From positions 9,423,001 through 9,487,000 of the forward strand of contig JAMPIT010000230.1 of NCBI GenBank assembly GCA_026261815.1: DNA of 64,000 nt. Direction: 5' to 3'. The notes under the pieces were generated by a model. It worked only from the letters and a program-made list of their open reading frames with translations. It searched no databases and was not told the DNA's origin. Shown here in pieces: positions 23,345 to 37,199 of the stretch. The stretch comes from Monarcha castaneiventris obscurior (Eukaryota > Chordata > Aves > Passeriformes > Monarchidae). The position numbers and the translations under genes were made by a program. Positions within the stretch are counted from its first letter, which is position 1; every line of letters starts with the position of its first letter.

Positions 23345-25876
23345 ACATTGACAACTAAGATGACAGTGATTTTCTCTCTGTTATTTCCTGAAGACTGTGG
23401 CATTTTTTAGAGCTAGGTCTTATCAAAGAATTACTCAGAAAGGCTAAGAAATAAATTTAAAATTGTGGTATGTTATGTGCATGCCTGTACCTGCAGTAAT
23501 GTTTTTAATCACTAATTATCTTTTTTTGATTTTAACAAATTCTCTATATGTTGATTCAGTAACCCATTACAAGTATTTTTGTCATAGAATATTGATACTT
23601 TTTCATCTTTATATGTAACCCCCTTTACTTTAAGGAATTTCTTTGAATTTACCTATCTGCTCTCAAAACTTATTTTAAATGACAAACCCATAAAAGGCAG
23701 CAGAAATAGCAGTAGCAATGATCTTAAAGTTAACCTGGAATGGTAATTTTCTTATTTCCTCAGGGGCTGCTTTGAAGCAAGACCAAAGGGTTGTGCTATT
23801 ATGCAATATGGGGTTTTTACCAGTAAAAATCGAGTCTGGAACACTCAATCTTCCCATCTCCCCTAGCTGGGATTAGAGCTGTATCTCCCATTTCCTTTCC
23901 CTTCCCTTGCCCTCAGAAATGTTCTTCTGTTGCAGAACCTTAAAACCTCTCAATAAATCCATTACTGTAAAACAGAGACCAACTGTTAATATTTTATGAG
24001 ACTGATGAATATCTCTCCCCACTTTGGCTAAGTAACATAAAAGTGAATGTTTATGGTATAATAATTAGCATCTTTGGAGATGATTCAAAAAAGATGTAGG
24101 TAAGTCTTGACTAGAGATGTCAAAAACAAGGAAAAGAGACTTCCCTTTTCAAGACTGACGTGAAGCCATGGTTGTCACATATGAGATCTATGAATATTTA
24201 ATGCAATGTGGAAATTAATATTTAATATACTCAAGTCCTATACAACAAAAGTACTTGGCACATTTCTTTCAAAATAAAATAATAAAATGTTTAACTACAT
24301 TCTATGCTTTTGACCCTGAAACCTCTACATTTTGCAGTTCTGAAAGAATGCCAAACTCTCTCCTACAGCATTAGCATAATGGTTTCAGAAATTGCACATG
24401 GAAATCTACATGACAACAACAAAATACAAGCAGCCTGTCTTTCAAAGCTGTTATGATACACGGAATCCCTTTGTGTACTGACCATTAACCAAAGAGTTTA
24501 TTACAAATGATTTCTTAAAAGGAAAAACACAAGCAACAAGGTTGCCCACAGTTTGATTCTCAGTTGGTTGTTTTTTTTCTTTACTTAGGATCATACACAA
24601 TCCATGTTTTTGAATAAATCAAACAGCTAGTGTTGAATAATTTATTACACTAATACTGTGACAAAAATGAGGTTAACAAGCATTTACAATGACTAACTCC
24701 TGAATTCAGTGCAGAGGTAGCCCAACATCGTCTTGATAAATGAGATTTAAAGTGAGTATTGTAAGTATTAAAGCCCTGGTTACCTTTTCAGCACAAACTA
24801 GATTTGTTGAACCAGAAGGTTCTTTGTGGGCCTGCATTCATAACTGGCCAGCAAATTCATTATTTCACTGGACACCAGGGCCATTATTTCTTGTACATAA
24901 AAAGTGAATATTACATAAACTTGTTCTTTGATTAAATTACCATTTGTTTTACTAGAAAATGGCTGTGGATTGGCTTGTGTCATGGCAAGGGCAGACAGCA
25001 CAGTTGGCTCAGTCTTTTTCAACCTTGTTTTGGTGGGAACTGTTCAACACAGATGAAACTAATTTGTTTCTTCTCCTATGCCCAGTGAAAATTATACAAA
25101 GCACTGGCAAGCCCCACTAATGTCTGAATTTGTAACGAAATCTCAAATGAGCCAATACCATTTCTTTTTGTAATTCTAACTAAACTGTGCTAATTTAAAT
25201 GTCTAGTATAATGCAGCACTTCAACACTCCAGAATTATTTCACCAAGCAGAAAGCTTTAGCATTCCACATGCATGTTGGAGAATAAGAATACATGTTTCA
25301 CTTTAAATGGTTTATTTAATGAAATAATATATTGCTGATACTTTATTCAGCATTTAGGTCCTTCTAAATATTTACAAGAGGCTTTGTAAGTACCTTTTTC
25401 AGTTATATGTAGTATTAAAAGTCACATGATTTTTGTTGTACATTCTAATTATCAGCTTAATTTCATTACTGAACATAAACAATTATGCACATTTTTAAAG
25501 AGGTCTGCAGTGCTTTTAAAACCAAGATAAAATTTCATTCAGAAGGAGAGGCTAAATATTTATTTGATTTTATTTAGCTTGGGTTTGAGTTTTTAAATGT
25601 GTTCTATTGCCTTGTTCTAGGAAAAAGAGGGATGGTTTATTTTGCTCTAATTGTATAACCTCTTGTTGTACTGAACAGTTCATTGAAACATTAACAAGTA
25701 ATATTTTAGAAACTAATTTCCTAGAGACAACTCTGAAATTCATAAAAAAATTCCAAATAAATCAAAATATGAATAGCTAATAACTGACATTTTCCTCAAG
25801 CAGAATAATTTCTGAGATATTAATAATTCATTTAAAACAAACATTTGGAAAATGTACTGCAGCGGTCAGAGGTTTA

Positions 25877-25900
25877 TTTATTATAGCATTTATTATAGCA
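25877..25900 (+). repeat. 12-bp tandem duplication
   Basis: TTTATTATAGCA is repeated exactly at 25877-25888 and 25889-25900. It is a short, perfect, adjacent duplication, probably a replication-slippage product. Confidence 0.92.
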
Positions 25901-28373
25901 TGCAATTTTTTGGTTTGTATTTTTTGAAAACTTTAGATCAGTTCAGAATATGAAAATAGGTCTCTATTGTGAAAATTAGGCCTCTACAATAATCTAAAAT
26001 GGAGTGAGAATGATAGCTGAGAACTAAAACAAAGTTAATATTTGTCTTGAACAGTAATTCCTTCTTAAGCAGTCACCTAAATTCCCACGTAAGGACTTCT
26101 GATTTATTAAACTAAGCAAAAGTCTGTCTATTTGTCCAAGACCGTTTTATTACACAATTTTGGTTTGTCTTTTTGTTGTTGTTTGCTTGCTTTTAAATTT
26201 CTATTTCTTCTATTCCATACATACATTTTTCTCCCTTACTTAACTAAAAGACATTTAAATCCATCTGAGAGGTTAAAAAAAACTCTTGTTGGAAAAAAAT
26301 ACCACCTAAATTTAAATTCCTTTTGTCTTTTGTTCTGATACATATCTCTGGACTGGTAAAATGATTCTTCAGAAAGACCTGTCTTATCAAGCTGAATGTC
26401 AGCAAAGTTGTCTTTTTCCATTACTGAGCAATCAACAAATTCTTCAAAGATTACGTCATGGAGACAGATAGTGGGAAGAATTGGACCATTTCTCACGCAG
26501 TCAGCAAGACCATGTTGCTAACAAGTGTCTAAAACACAAGACATGCCTGCATTCACTCCAGAATAGTTATCGTCACCCTTCCCTAATGGGTGCATAAATC
26601 CTCAGGTGAGCTAAACTTCCCGATATTCAAAGATGTTTGGAAACATAGAGAATGTAATTGTGAATTCCCTATTACAATCTTTTCTACAGAAAAGTTTAAA
26701 GCCTCTTTCTTATGCTCTTATTTTATTTAACACCTTCATATATCTTAACTTTATAAAACATGATGATTGAATGATTAGGCAATAGTAGAGTAATGAGGAA
26801 AAGACATGAAGTTCATAGGACTTTTGTAATTCATAGTGAATTTAGAAAGCCATGTCAGATTTTTAAAAAACAGCCAATTTGTCAATTTTTTTGTTGTTGC
26901 CTGGTATTTTGTTTCCTTTCATTCTTGTCCCAAAATATGAGTGTACTTTTATGTCCTTAGTGTGGATCTTGCTGCAAACATATTAAACTGTGTCCACTTA
27001 AATTAATGACTATGAAGGTCTTTAAGAATGTTCCAACAGTTTTTTGATTAGGATTTAATTCAACAGCATTTGTTTTGATGTATTTCTGTAGTTTTCTCAG
27101 TGATTGAGATAGCATGCTGCAACAACTTTCTAGACATTTTTATTTCCTATAAATAATTTTTGTTCATCATTTTTACATTAAAAAACAATTTCATTTAAGT
27201 GTGAGGCACTTCTAAGTAAATTCCAGCTTGTCAAGAAATACTTTCAAAATTATTCAAGAAAATTATTCAAAGTAACTGTTTCAGAATTTGTAACAAAAAT
27301 GACACAAAATAGAATATTTTCACCTTATCTTGAGCTGAATATTTTTCAACATATGTTTTCCAACTTTTATGCGTCTTCATCACTTACATAACTTGGAAAC
27401 AAAAAGATTGAAAGACTGAGCATTCCTTGGGAAAAGGAATAGGATTTTCTCCCTAGACCTTTCAAAAATTTCTGTGGAATCTTGTCTGTTCTCCATATAC
27501 CTATGAAGATATTTAATTTTATTAACACAGGAAATAATAGAAAACTTTCATGCAATAACAACTTGTTTAGCCTATAATCTTGTTTAAATTAAAGTTCCTA
27601 AATTGACAAGATACCCTTTTATGAATTGTGTCCTTTGCTATTTATATGAGCTTACCCATTATGCACATGACCAATTTCTTGTTCTAACTAAGGAAATGGG
27701 CACTGTTGGGGCAGAGAGGAGCTGGATATTCTCTCAGGGACTGGGAAACAGGGTGAGGCAAGGTAGTCAGTGCCTTCCCCAGTAGGACACAGTTCCACAG
27801 GGGCTGGGAACAGGGCTTATCAACAGCTTCCAATAAGTCAAGAGATGAATCAGTCAGGAGCAAAAGATGGAGCCAGAGACAATGTTAGAAACTAGCCCAA
27901 CACAAACAACTACCTGAAGTAAGCTGCAAAGGGATTTTTCAAAATCTTTCCCCAGGTGGAAACAAAGGAAAATCTGGGAAGTAAGAGGTAAGTTTCTGTG
28001 CCAAAGAGTTTTTGCCTTTTGAATTAAGGAATCCTGAAAATATTTGACAGCAAGCAGTTGTAAACTGTACATTAGTATATATACAGAGAGAGCCATCATG
28101 CGCATTGAACTTACATTTAAAATTTATTATTTTCTTTCTGTTTAAAAGAAAAGCCACAGTTAGGCTCCATTTATAGGTTTGGGTCCCACTCCTTAAAGGG
28201 CAAGTAAGGGTAGGAAGTTAATCACATGTGAAGTTCTGCAGAAGTGTAAGACATCACCACACTGAGCATCTGCAGTAACCTCAGCCCATGTTTGGCATGC
28301 TCTGGCTTAGGTTGCCCTATCTCATTTGGCTGCAAGAAGTCAGCAGCTACAATTTTCTTACACTCTCTTATGC

Positions 28374-28972
28374 TCTTGTGGCCAAAAAGGGTATCTTGGT
28401 CTGCATTAGGCAAGACATTACCAGCAGGTTAAAGGAGGTGATCCTTCCCCTCAGCACCAGTGAGGCCTCCTCTGGAATATTGCATCCAGTTCTGGGTCCC
28501 TCAGGAAGAGATACATGGACATAGAAGAGAGAGTACAAAAAAAGGGTCATGAAAGTGATTAAGGGACTGAAGTTTGTCTTGTATGAGGAAAGGTTGAGGG
28601 ACCTGGGACAGTTTAACCTGGAGAAGAGAAGGCTCAGGGGTGGCTTATTAATGTGTGTAAATACCTGAAGGGAGAGTGCAAAGAGGATGGAGCCAGGCTC
28701 TGTTCAGTGGTGCCCAGTGACAGGACAGAGGCAATGGGCACGAACTGAGACACGGGAGGTTTCCTCTGAACAACTGGAAACACTTTTTCACTGTGAGGGT
28801 GACGGAGAACTTGGCACAGGGTGCCAGAGAGATCATGAAATCTCCATCCTCGGAGCTATTCAAAAGATGTCTGGACATGGTCCTGGGCAACTGGTGTTCT
28901 TGCTTGTGCAGGGGTTTTGGAAGAGATGGCCTCCAGAGGTCCCTTCCAACCTCAGCCATCCTGTGATTCTTT
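28374..28972 (+). mobile_element. CR1 LINE, 5'-truncated, about 600 bp
   Basis: This is the longest CR1 copy here. It starts in the C-terminal coding part of the reverse transcriptase ORF (GGTCTGCATTAGGCAAGAC, then GGAGGTGATCCTTCCCCTC and TTGCATCCAGTTCTGGG), passes through TTTAACCTGGAGAAGAGAAG and the GGAGAGTGCAAAGAGGATGG block, and ends in CCTTCCAACCTCAGCCATCC followed by TGTGATTCTTTG, the CR1 3' terminus. Indels and substitutions break the coding part, so it is a dead copy. Facing frames on both strands at 28.65-28.97 kb are by-products. The body belongs to a different CR1 subfamily from the copy at 22.3 kb and resembles the one at 40.0 kb. Confidence 0.95.
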
Positions 28973-30258
28973 GACCTGTAAGGATTATGGTAAACACCGA
29001 ACCCAGCAATCTTGCTATGTTCAGAAGGAACATATTTGATTTTCCTTTACTTATGCCATTTCAGCCACATGACATAAGGAATAAATGTGGCCTTATTTTG
29101 CCAGTGATCAAGTTGTCTAGATGGGAGCTTCCAGCTTTGGATTGAGGAAAAAGTGCAGTAATGTTCCCAGGGTAATATACTGCCTCTCTCTGCAGGGTAT
29201 TTTAGGTACACTGGAAGAGTGAGACTTATTTAACCAAAGTGTGATGTTCACACCAGGAAGGCTGAATTCCCACTCAGTATACACTAAGTCCTGTTTATAC
29301 TGCATGCCTTGCCTTACTGATAGACAGACAGGATTATTCCTGTTAGGTATGTGTAAAATCTATTTATTTAGTCTTGTACAATTAGTTTGGCAAAGGGCTG
29401 CTTTTCACTTGCAGACTTTTTCACTGCAAAGTCTGCAGACATAAATTAGAAATCTGCTTCTTTGATGTATTTTGCAGGGCAAAATGGGAAATGGGGTACT
29501 TGAACTCCAAGCTCATCTCCTTCTTGTGGTTAGCTGTGTCCTGTGAGACTGTCTATGGAGCTGTGGGTGCATATTTTATTGTTATTCTACAATGAACAAT
29601 AAAGACATTTCTGGAGAGCAGCAAACAGCACTTTAGAGTTTAAAATGTATGTACGAGCTCTCTAATTTATTCACGTTTTCAAAAAAAGGAGGGGCATGTA
29701 ATAATTTAGTTGGTTCCAGAAGGCTTTTTACACTGCCAGTAAAGATCAGACCCTTGAACTAAAGCAACTTTCTGCCCACTCAAAATCTGCAAATTTAAAA
29801 AGCAGGAACCCAGTGGGTGGACTAGTGCCAATATTCTCACAATGGTGCAAAATTGCTTTGTCAGTATCAGTCTGACTGCACTGGGTAACTTCTGCCAGGG
29901 TTTAACACAAAAAGCTTCTCGAGCCAGGAAGATAGACCAGTCTGTGAAAGCCTGAATCAACATTTGGGTAGCTTCATGTTACTGGTTTTGCTTTTGTGTT
30001 ACTATGCATCTGCTTTACTCATTTCCCAATTCCCGACTTTGTTTTTTTAAATCCTTTCTGATCACATTACATACAATTAAATTACTTCACTGAACAAATC
30101 ATGTTCATAAATTTGCCTTATTGATTGTCCAGAACACAGTGCTTCAAGAACCCAGTGTGCTGCATGGCTCCTGTACAGCTCTGCAAGACAATAAAATGAT
30201 TTATTCTAATGGATGACCTATTTATGATGGAAAAACAAATCTAATTTCAATTACTGCT

Positions 30259-30276
30259 CTAATTAGGATGACTCAT
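30259..30276. promoter_or_regulatory. homeodomain-like palindrome next to an AP-1 site
   Basis: CTAATTAG (30259-30266), a palindromic homeodomain-type core, is followed after one base by ATGACTCAT (30268-30276), which contains the AP-1 consensus TGACTCA with palindromic flanks. Neighbouring DNA (30.1-30.4 kb) carries further ATTA cores. The sites fit a distal enhancer, but activity and conservation are unknown. Confidence 0.3.
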
Positions 30277-33200
30277 GAAAACTGGAACTTTTGTTTTAGT
30301 ATAGGTCAAAAAACAATGGAGAATGATTATTATTCATTATACAGACTCATTCTATCTGTTATTTACCAGTATAAATAATATATTTCAGTTTGTGTTTTTG
30401 TTTATAATATTTTTTTTAAGACAGAAAGGATCTGTAAGCTGCTTTTGTTATTCTGTTAGGGATGCCTGCAAAAGGACATCAATATTGTGACTAATAATAA
30501 TACATGGTATAGACATTCACAGTGAAAGAAAAGGATTATCTGCTACATCAGGTTTCTGTTTATGAGACAGATTTTTAAGTTGGGTAACGGCCAAAGGAGC
30601 AGCAGCAGGGCGAGCACTGCTGGAGCAGGAAAGGTTGACTGTCTGCTCTGTCATTGTCTCTGATCTCCAGAAAAGCCACTTGAGGACACGTGGGCCATCA
30701 GCAAGGGGTGGTGGTGGTGGCACAATAGAGCAAGTGTTGCTCCTAGAAACAGTAATTATGTGCCCACTCCTTTCACACAGATGAGGCAGAAGTGCAGCTC
30801 CCCAAGGATACGTCCCTGACTGACTGAGATTTTCTGTCCAGGTCTGTCCGGTTTGGCATCCATCCTCCTCTGTGAAACTCCTAGATCTAGCTAGGTCCCA
30901 GTCTGTGATCCTTGATGTGATCCTTCATTGCTTAAAATTCTGAAAGCAGAAAGAGCTTTATAAGCTTGAACTGTTGTTGTCATTTAAGATCCTAGTGAAA
31001 GCAGCACCTTTCATGAGGTGAGGTCAGTCCTTGTCAGTATGAATTGCATGAACGCTGGGGTGACTCTTGATATCTCTGTATCCTAAAGACAGATATTGAG
31101 AACTAATTTCACAAAACAGTTCAACATATAAAATCCATCAGTTCTGTAGCCTCTGATAATATCTTAGTGCAGATATTAAGATAATTGTTTTATTTTTCAG
31201 TAATATTCACAGAGTCCTTGGGGGTTTTGAGTGGCTGTTGTACGGAGAAGCAAACTCCAGAGGTAGAAAGTATGCATTCCTATCACAATTCATAGCTGAA
31301 TATCGTTTTTCTTAATAAAGGGTGAATGACATGAAGCCTTGTCTAACTGCTCAAAGAAGTTTCTAAAGCCCTCTGAGAGGCTGATGTGCATTTCCAGTTC
31401 TTGTTCTCAATACTGGTTTGGAGAGAAGGAATATCAGCTGAATTATTTTTGTGTCCTAAGATTAACTCTTCCTTGTTTTTACAATCTGTGAACAAAACAC
31501 TTCAGGATATGTGAATTCCCAGAGGAAAGTCATTTATATTGAAGGGTTGAAGCATCAGGGGACAATCTTTGAGAAGTGATGCCTCCCAGCATTTAATGAA
31601 AGTGATGCAAATCAACCCGACCCTTAATTCAGCACTGTGTCTAGAAGTCTTAAATAAAGACCTCTTTTTCAAGTTAAAGGGAATAAATAAAACCTTTGAG
31701 CAGTGAAGCAACAACAGGAAAAACACATCAAAGTCAGCTGGCACATCATTTACAAAAACAGCCTTGCAAATGTGTTGGTCAAGTCAGGGAGGTGGGGAAA
31801 AAGAAAAAAAAGAGGAAATGTTCTTTCCTTTCTCCAGTTCTTTTATGTCAGCTATCGTAAATATGCTCAGAAGATGGTCCTTTACATGGTAGGAAATATA
31901 AGTCAGAGCAAACACATAGTTCTACGCTTTTAAATATTAGAAGATCTTTACATAGAACATACATCTGAGTTTGAGATTTTGCATATATTTTCATAATAGT
32001 CAGAAGGAAAACTCCAATTCCAGAAATCCTGGTGAGCGTGCAGTACTTCAGTTAGCAAACAAACCCAAAACAGGCCTTTCAGGTAAGTTAAGAAATGAGT
32101 TTGCCCAAAGACTGGTGTTCTGAGTTTTAGAATGATAGTTCTTTTATTTTCCTAATTTGTTTACTCCTGTTTGGTGTAGGTTTTTTTTGAGAAGAATCAT
32201 AGTAGAGGGCTGAAGCAACACAAGAAATTAATTACTACTGCATTTCTAATATTTAATAATAAATTACCTTGTAGGATTTCCCAGGTTCTAAGCCATAGGA
32301 GTATGAATATTTTCGTACCGCTAATTTAAAATACATCTTTCTGAAACATTGTTTTAAAATCCATTCAAAGGCAATGGAAGTCTGTCCAATAATTTTAGTG
32401 GGAAAAATTCCTAATTATTCCAGGGAGATCATGATTTGGCTGAAGCTACCAAAGGAGTGGAATTAAGTATAAAAAAAGAATTACACTCTACAAGCATACT
32501 ACAATAATGTATATCAGAACTTAGAGTAAGAACATCTCTTTTCCAAAGGGGCTCCTTGCCCATGTCTGTGTCACAATAGATTTCTAATAACTTCTCCTCC
32601 AAGTGCTAGTGAGTCTCACAGTTTTTTACTGTCTGAGATCAAAAGTGACTGCATTGAACCCATTATCAATGTCTGTAGAGAATAATTATGTTTGCCAAGA
32701 GTTTAGAATAATAGCAGAAGTAAGGTGCTATTGACATTTATTTAGAAAATAAAACCTGAAAACCTTTGATCTCTGGTCTCTGGAATCACAGTTAAACTGC
32801 AGTTACTTTCATAATGAACATGACGTGTGATGCAGTAGCTCAGAACAATGAAATCTTACTTTTTTTGACACGTAAAAAATTCCATTTGATGCCACTAGGA
32901 GAGCTACACTTCTTCAAATTAACTAGAGAATGAATGCGAAGTTCTGATATTAGTTTTGTCTACAGGGAAGTTGATTCACAAATGAATGTATTTTCATTTT
33001 TAGACTTCCAATATACTCAGAGAGTAACCTCTACATTGATTTGTAAAATTAAATACATGCCTGTCATATTGACCTTATGTGTTACAAATCCATGGTAAAT
33101 AATTAGCATGAATAGTTAACACGAGCCAAGCTACAGGCAATTTGGCGTTTAATTAAGGGTTTCAGTGTTGAAGAAATATCCCTGTCTTAGCTTACTGGAA

Positions 33201-36023
33201 ATGTATTTTTTGTTCAACTCTGAAACACCATTTTCAGCCTTTGGACAGTTAGAGGTTTAGTTTTAACCCTTGAAGACTTTTATTTGTTTGATTGTCTTAC
33301 TATTTTCTGGTCTCCAAATGACTGAGTCACTGCAAGTGCATATAAGGTACTGATGCCTTTTGCATTTGTTAAAATATTTTCCCTCCTATTTCTGGTCCTT
33401 CTGGTCTGGACACAGACACAACCTGAGAATCTTCTTTGCTCTTTTACAGATCTGCTAACATGTATACTTTTTTCTTTTATTTTTTTTCCTAATCATTCTT
33501 TCAGAAATATGGCAATACCCTCAAATAGATTTAGTTCTCAAGGACTGTAAAAGTATAATTTCAAGAGCTGTTTGTCTGAACTAAATGTGTAGGAATTAAT
33601 TCACCAGTGCATTTTTTTAGTATGAGTCTGGAACTCTAAAAGGGAGCAAAATTATAGTGGAAAACTGGTGCATAGCAAAAATAGATGGAAAATATCCTTG
33701 TGACTAATCCTCTCTGAGTTTTGCTTTCACATTTTTCTGCTGCTTTGATAGAAATCAACAGGTTATTCCACTGAGTTGTGTGGGAATTGGTCTAAGTTTT
33801 CAGTTACCCACCATCAAATTCCTCTGACTTTGGCATACAGAAAAGCAGTTTCAGTCCTCTTAGGGAAATCTGTCTTTCTGCAGAATTAAAAAAAAAAAAA
33901 CACAACAAAATTGCAACCTATTCTCAAGGGCCCAGGACTTGGCTTAGGCCATTGCTAAGACCTTGGTACTAAGAACTTCAGTATGAACATGAACACAGCA
34001 CTAGATAATTTAACAGCACACCATTTCAAAGAGTTTACCTATCTGACTCTCTGCAGACAGATAAAACCAGACCTGTGCCCCCACTTTAACCAGGACTGAT
34101 CATTTTCTACTATAGTTGTCATATTCTATGCCTCTGACATCAACCATAGAACTGTGTGTGGTGCCACTTCAGCTGCATAAATACTGAACAAATGAAAGTG
34201 CAACACAAAAGAAGAAGATTGACTATCTGGGGCCCTGTTTCAAAGCTGTTAATCACTGATTTTTCTAGTTCTATAATATTTTGTGCGTTGGTTCTCTCTT
34301 TTATATCCCTAGAGGGTTTCTCCTGCAGTTATCTGAAGTCATTTGACCTACTTTCCTCTATGCTTCCTTCAATATTTGTGATCACTGGAAATCTGACAAT
34401 GTAGAAAAGTTAATAATTTAAAATATTTTTTAGCTTTCCTCCACATCAGAATGGGGGGTCCTAGTATACTATTAATATAATCTCCTTCAGGAGTTGCCGG
34501 AATTATAATAATGCTGAAATGCCACAAAAAATATGAAATTAAATAAAGTATAGGGTGTAGATAAGATTTTGATTGTGGTAATGTGTACCCTACGGAAGAA
34601 TGGAAAAATAACAAAAATAAAAAAGCATCTAGTAAAACTCCAGAGCATCAAAGATTCATTTCAGCAAGGCTGCTTCCAGGAAAACTCAAACTTCTTCACC
34701 ATGAGTTGCTTCTATACATACTTAATAAATATTTCATTCCTACTGTTCAGTCTGTTCAATCAATCCCTTGATAATGAAACAGTTGTTTTTGAAAGCTCGT
34801 CTATTTATATCCACCTGCTTCACATGCACGAGCAGACTGCTTGATATAGAGAGATGAGTGAGACATAAATATAGATGTACATTAATCTCATTTTGACTGC
34901 AGTTACACTTGGTATTGCTAGAGTAACTCTAAGATACATTAGTATAAAACCAGTGCATTTGAAGTCAATATAAATCAGATATGAATTGACTGATTGATCA
35001 GACATGAGGAATCAGACATGTAGTTGTGTTGCTGATGTGTTTGTTCATCCTGTTGAATTTCCCTGCAAAGAGAGCATTAGGGATACAATACATGAGCTGT
35101 TAGAGAACAGGCAATAGTAACATTTAGTATACTTTACCAAAAAATGCCTTCAGCATAAGATTTTGGTACTGCTGCAAGATTTTGGTGTCTATGGCCTTTA
35201 AAGGAGCTCAGGAGGTTAAGGATACTGTCATTTTTCTCAAGCTGTTTCTCTATGTATGACTTCAGACTTACAATATTATGATGTTCAAGGTATTATCTAA
35301 TCCTTTGTCCTTCTTGTATTACAGGATCAAAGACACTATGAAACCAATAATGAGAGTAATATGAGCTCTGCTTTATTTCACTTAAGCAGAGAAAATGCCT
35401 TTAAAACTGTGTCTGGTTTCAAAGTCTGAGGAAGGTTGAGTGCAGCGTTTATAACTCTCTTGGTTTGCAAGAATAAAGAATTTTCCTCACTTGGCATGCA
35501 ATTATCAACTGGACCTCAACACTTGATTTGAACACAGAAGCAAAGGGTTAAGTCTCCATTCAGAAATACATTTCTAGAACCCATTTTTGACATATTTTCA
35601 AGTTTTAAAAAAGGAGGTAGAAATCTACCCATCTGTCTAAATTCTTAAGCTCTATGGTGATAGACATTTCCCAGTCATTTGCAATTCTTTGGCCTGTGTT
35701 AAGTAGAAAACCAGATCATAATGTTCTCTCTTAACCTTAACATTTATTAATATAGGTTAAAAACTAGAGATAATAACGGTAAAGATTATGGTCAGACCTT
35801 TTCCATGAAGTGGAGTTGGAATACAGCACTTTGGGAAAAAAAAAAGAAATGCAAATTCACTGAAGCTCTGCAGAGCAGCACAATTGATCCCAGGTGTAAG
35901 TCATGGAGAGCATGCAAGTGGCAAAAGATGAGATTTGTACACCCCTCTTACCTTTGGGAGGAAAATGAGGAAATGCTTTATTTAAGTGGAAAAATAAAAG
36001 TGATTAACCAAATGGAAGTAAGC

Positions 36024-36043
36024 ACAATAAAGTACAATAAAGT
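36024..36043 (+). repeat. 10-bp tandem duplication
   Basis: ACAATAAAGT occurs twice back to back (36024-36033 and 36034-36043), followed by a partial third copy (ACAA). It is a short, perfect slippage-type repeat. Confidence 0.9.
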
Positions 36044-36480
36044 ACAACAGGGCCTAGAACATGAAAGTGTTATGTGCCTCATTACCATTTCAGGGACCTG
36101 CTTAGCACTTAGGTCACTCATCCAAAAGACAGTGAGACATTGACTATCAGACTCTGTTGCATTTACAGTGGCTTTTACCTCAGACAAGCAGCATATAAAA
36201 ATATGAAGGGAGGAGATTGAAAACATTGAAAAAACCAAACCCAAAGTACCTGCCTAACAGTTCAGTCCAGTTTTCTCTTCCAATTCAGCAAAAATCTCTT
36301 GCATTTGTGGGGCTTCCTTCTCTTCTGTTCTACACTCTGATTGCTAGGAAAATGAGGATCTAAGCAGGCTTGTGTGTATGAAGGATCATTCCATCTTCTT
36401 TCCTGAAGACTGGACTACTTCCCCAAGAAAAGCCTCAGGATCATCTGTTCCAGCCAGATTTAGGCAGTATAGCATTTTTC

Positions 36481-36920
36481 ATGACCAGAAATATGGCTCC
36501 ATTGAAGATTTTGACTCCAGGAAGAGCAGGGATATCTGAACCCAAACTTCCCAGAGTATCAGGAGGAAGAGGAGTTCAGACAGGCTTCTATTCCAAATGT
36601 CCCTTTCCCCAGCCAGCATTCAGAGTGGTGTTTGGGGCTTGTGTGACACTTTCCAGAAGTGCCTGACTCTCTGGGTGCCATGTGTGGGGTGTCCTTCACC
36701 CAGCTTTAGCTGTGTGTTGTGGAGACGTCTGACCTACTCCGGTTGTTTAGCTCCCTCTATAGTCAACTGAGAGGGAGATGCTGCCAAAGGGTGGGTGGCT
36801 CATCCTTCCTCAGGAAGGGACATCTGGGACTGGGGGATAAATCTCCCTGGGTTCGGTTATTTCTGGCTGAAGAGGAACCCTGCATATTCAACTGCATTTC
36901 TAACTTTCACATGACTTAAA
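36481..36920. other. GC-raised block, possible decayed interspersed repeat
   Basis: Composition rises above the surroundings, with C/G-rich words such as GGAGACGTCTGACC and TAAATCTCCCTGGGTTCGG. Two short + strand frames (61 and 66 codons) have no recognised product. The block looks like an old LTR or unclassified repeat fragment, but I can match no family, and no terminal repeats or target duplication are seen. Confidence 0.25.
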
Positions 36921-37181
36921 TTATGTGAAATATCTGTCAGCCCAAACTTGCATATTCTAACAAGAGCTATTCACTGAATTTTTGCTGAATTCTTGTAGTA
37001 TCTGAGTTGACATCCCCAGCTATGCACATTGAACCTCACTTTATCTGTTCTTAACTGCACAGCATCAGTTAAATGTCTTGTAGTAACACCTCACTGACAT
37101 CTGCCTGAGTTGTCCACTTACCACTTGGACAAAAAAACTTTTAAATCAATATTCTTATTAGATTTGTATTCACCAAGTACC

Positions 37182-37199
37182 TTTTTTTTTTTTTTTTTT
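37182..37199. repeat. poly-T run, 18 bases
   Basis: There are 18 uninterrupted T followed by ACAGGCAG. The T-tract plus ACAG also resembles a splice acceptor on the + strand, but no matching exon or donor is apparent. Confidence 0.9.

Larger units (their letters stand above)
22641..28373. other. AT-rich DNA between two CR1 copies, no gene seen
   Basis: This interval holds the A-rich tract at 23261-23344, a 12-bp tandem duplication at 25877-25900 and, around 25.2-25.7 kb, a very AT-rich block with many TAAT and ATTTA-type motifs that could be a conserved noncoding element, though this cannot be tested here. Open frames are at most about 100 codons, and the longest (23053-23358) ends in Lys/Asn/Thr-rich translation of the A-rich tract. 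Confidence 0.55.

Noticed and set aside
23053..23358. 101-codon frame with a hydrophobic start
   Set aside because: Its second half is translation of an A-rich low-complexity tract, and no signal or family was identified.
28648..28974. Facing open frames of 103 and 95 codons
   Set aside because: Both lie within the CR1 3' region, which is untranslated in the element.
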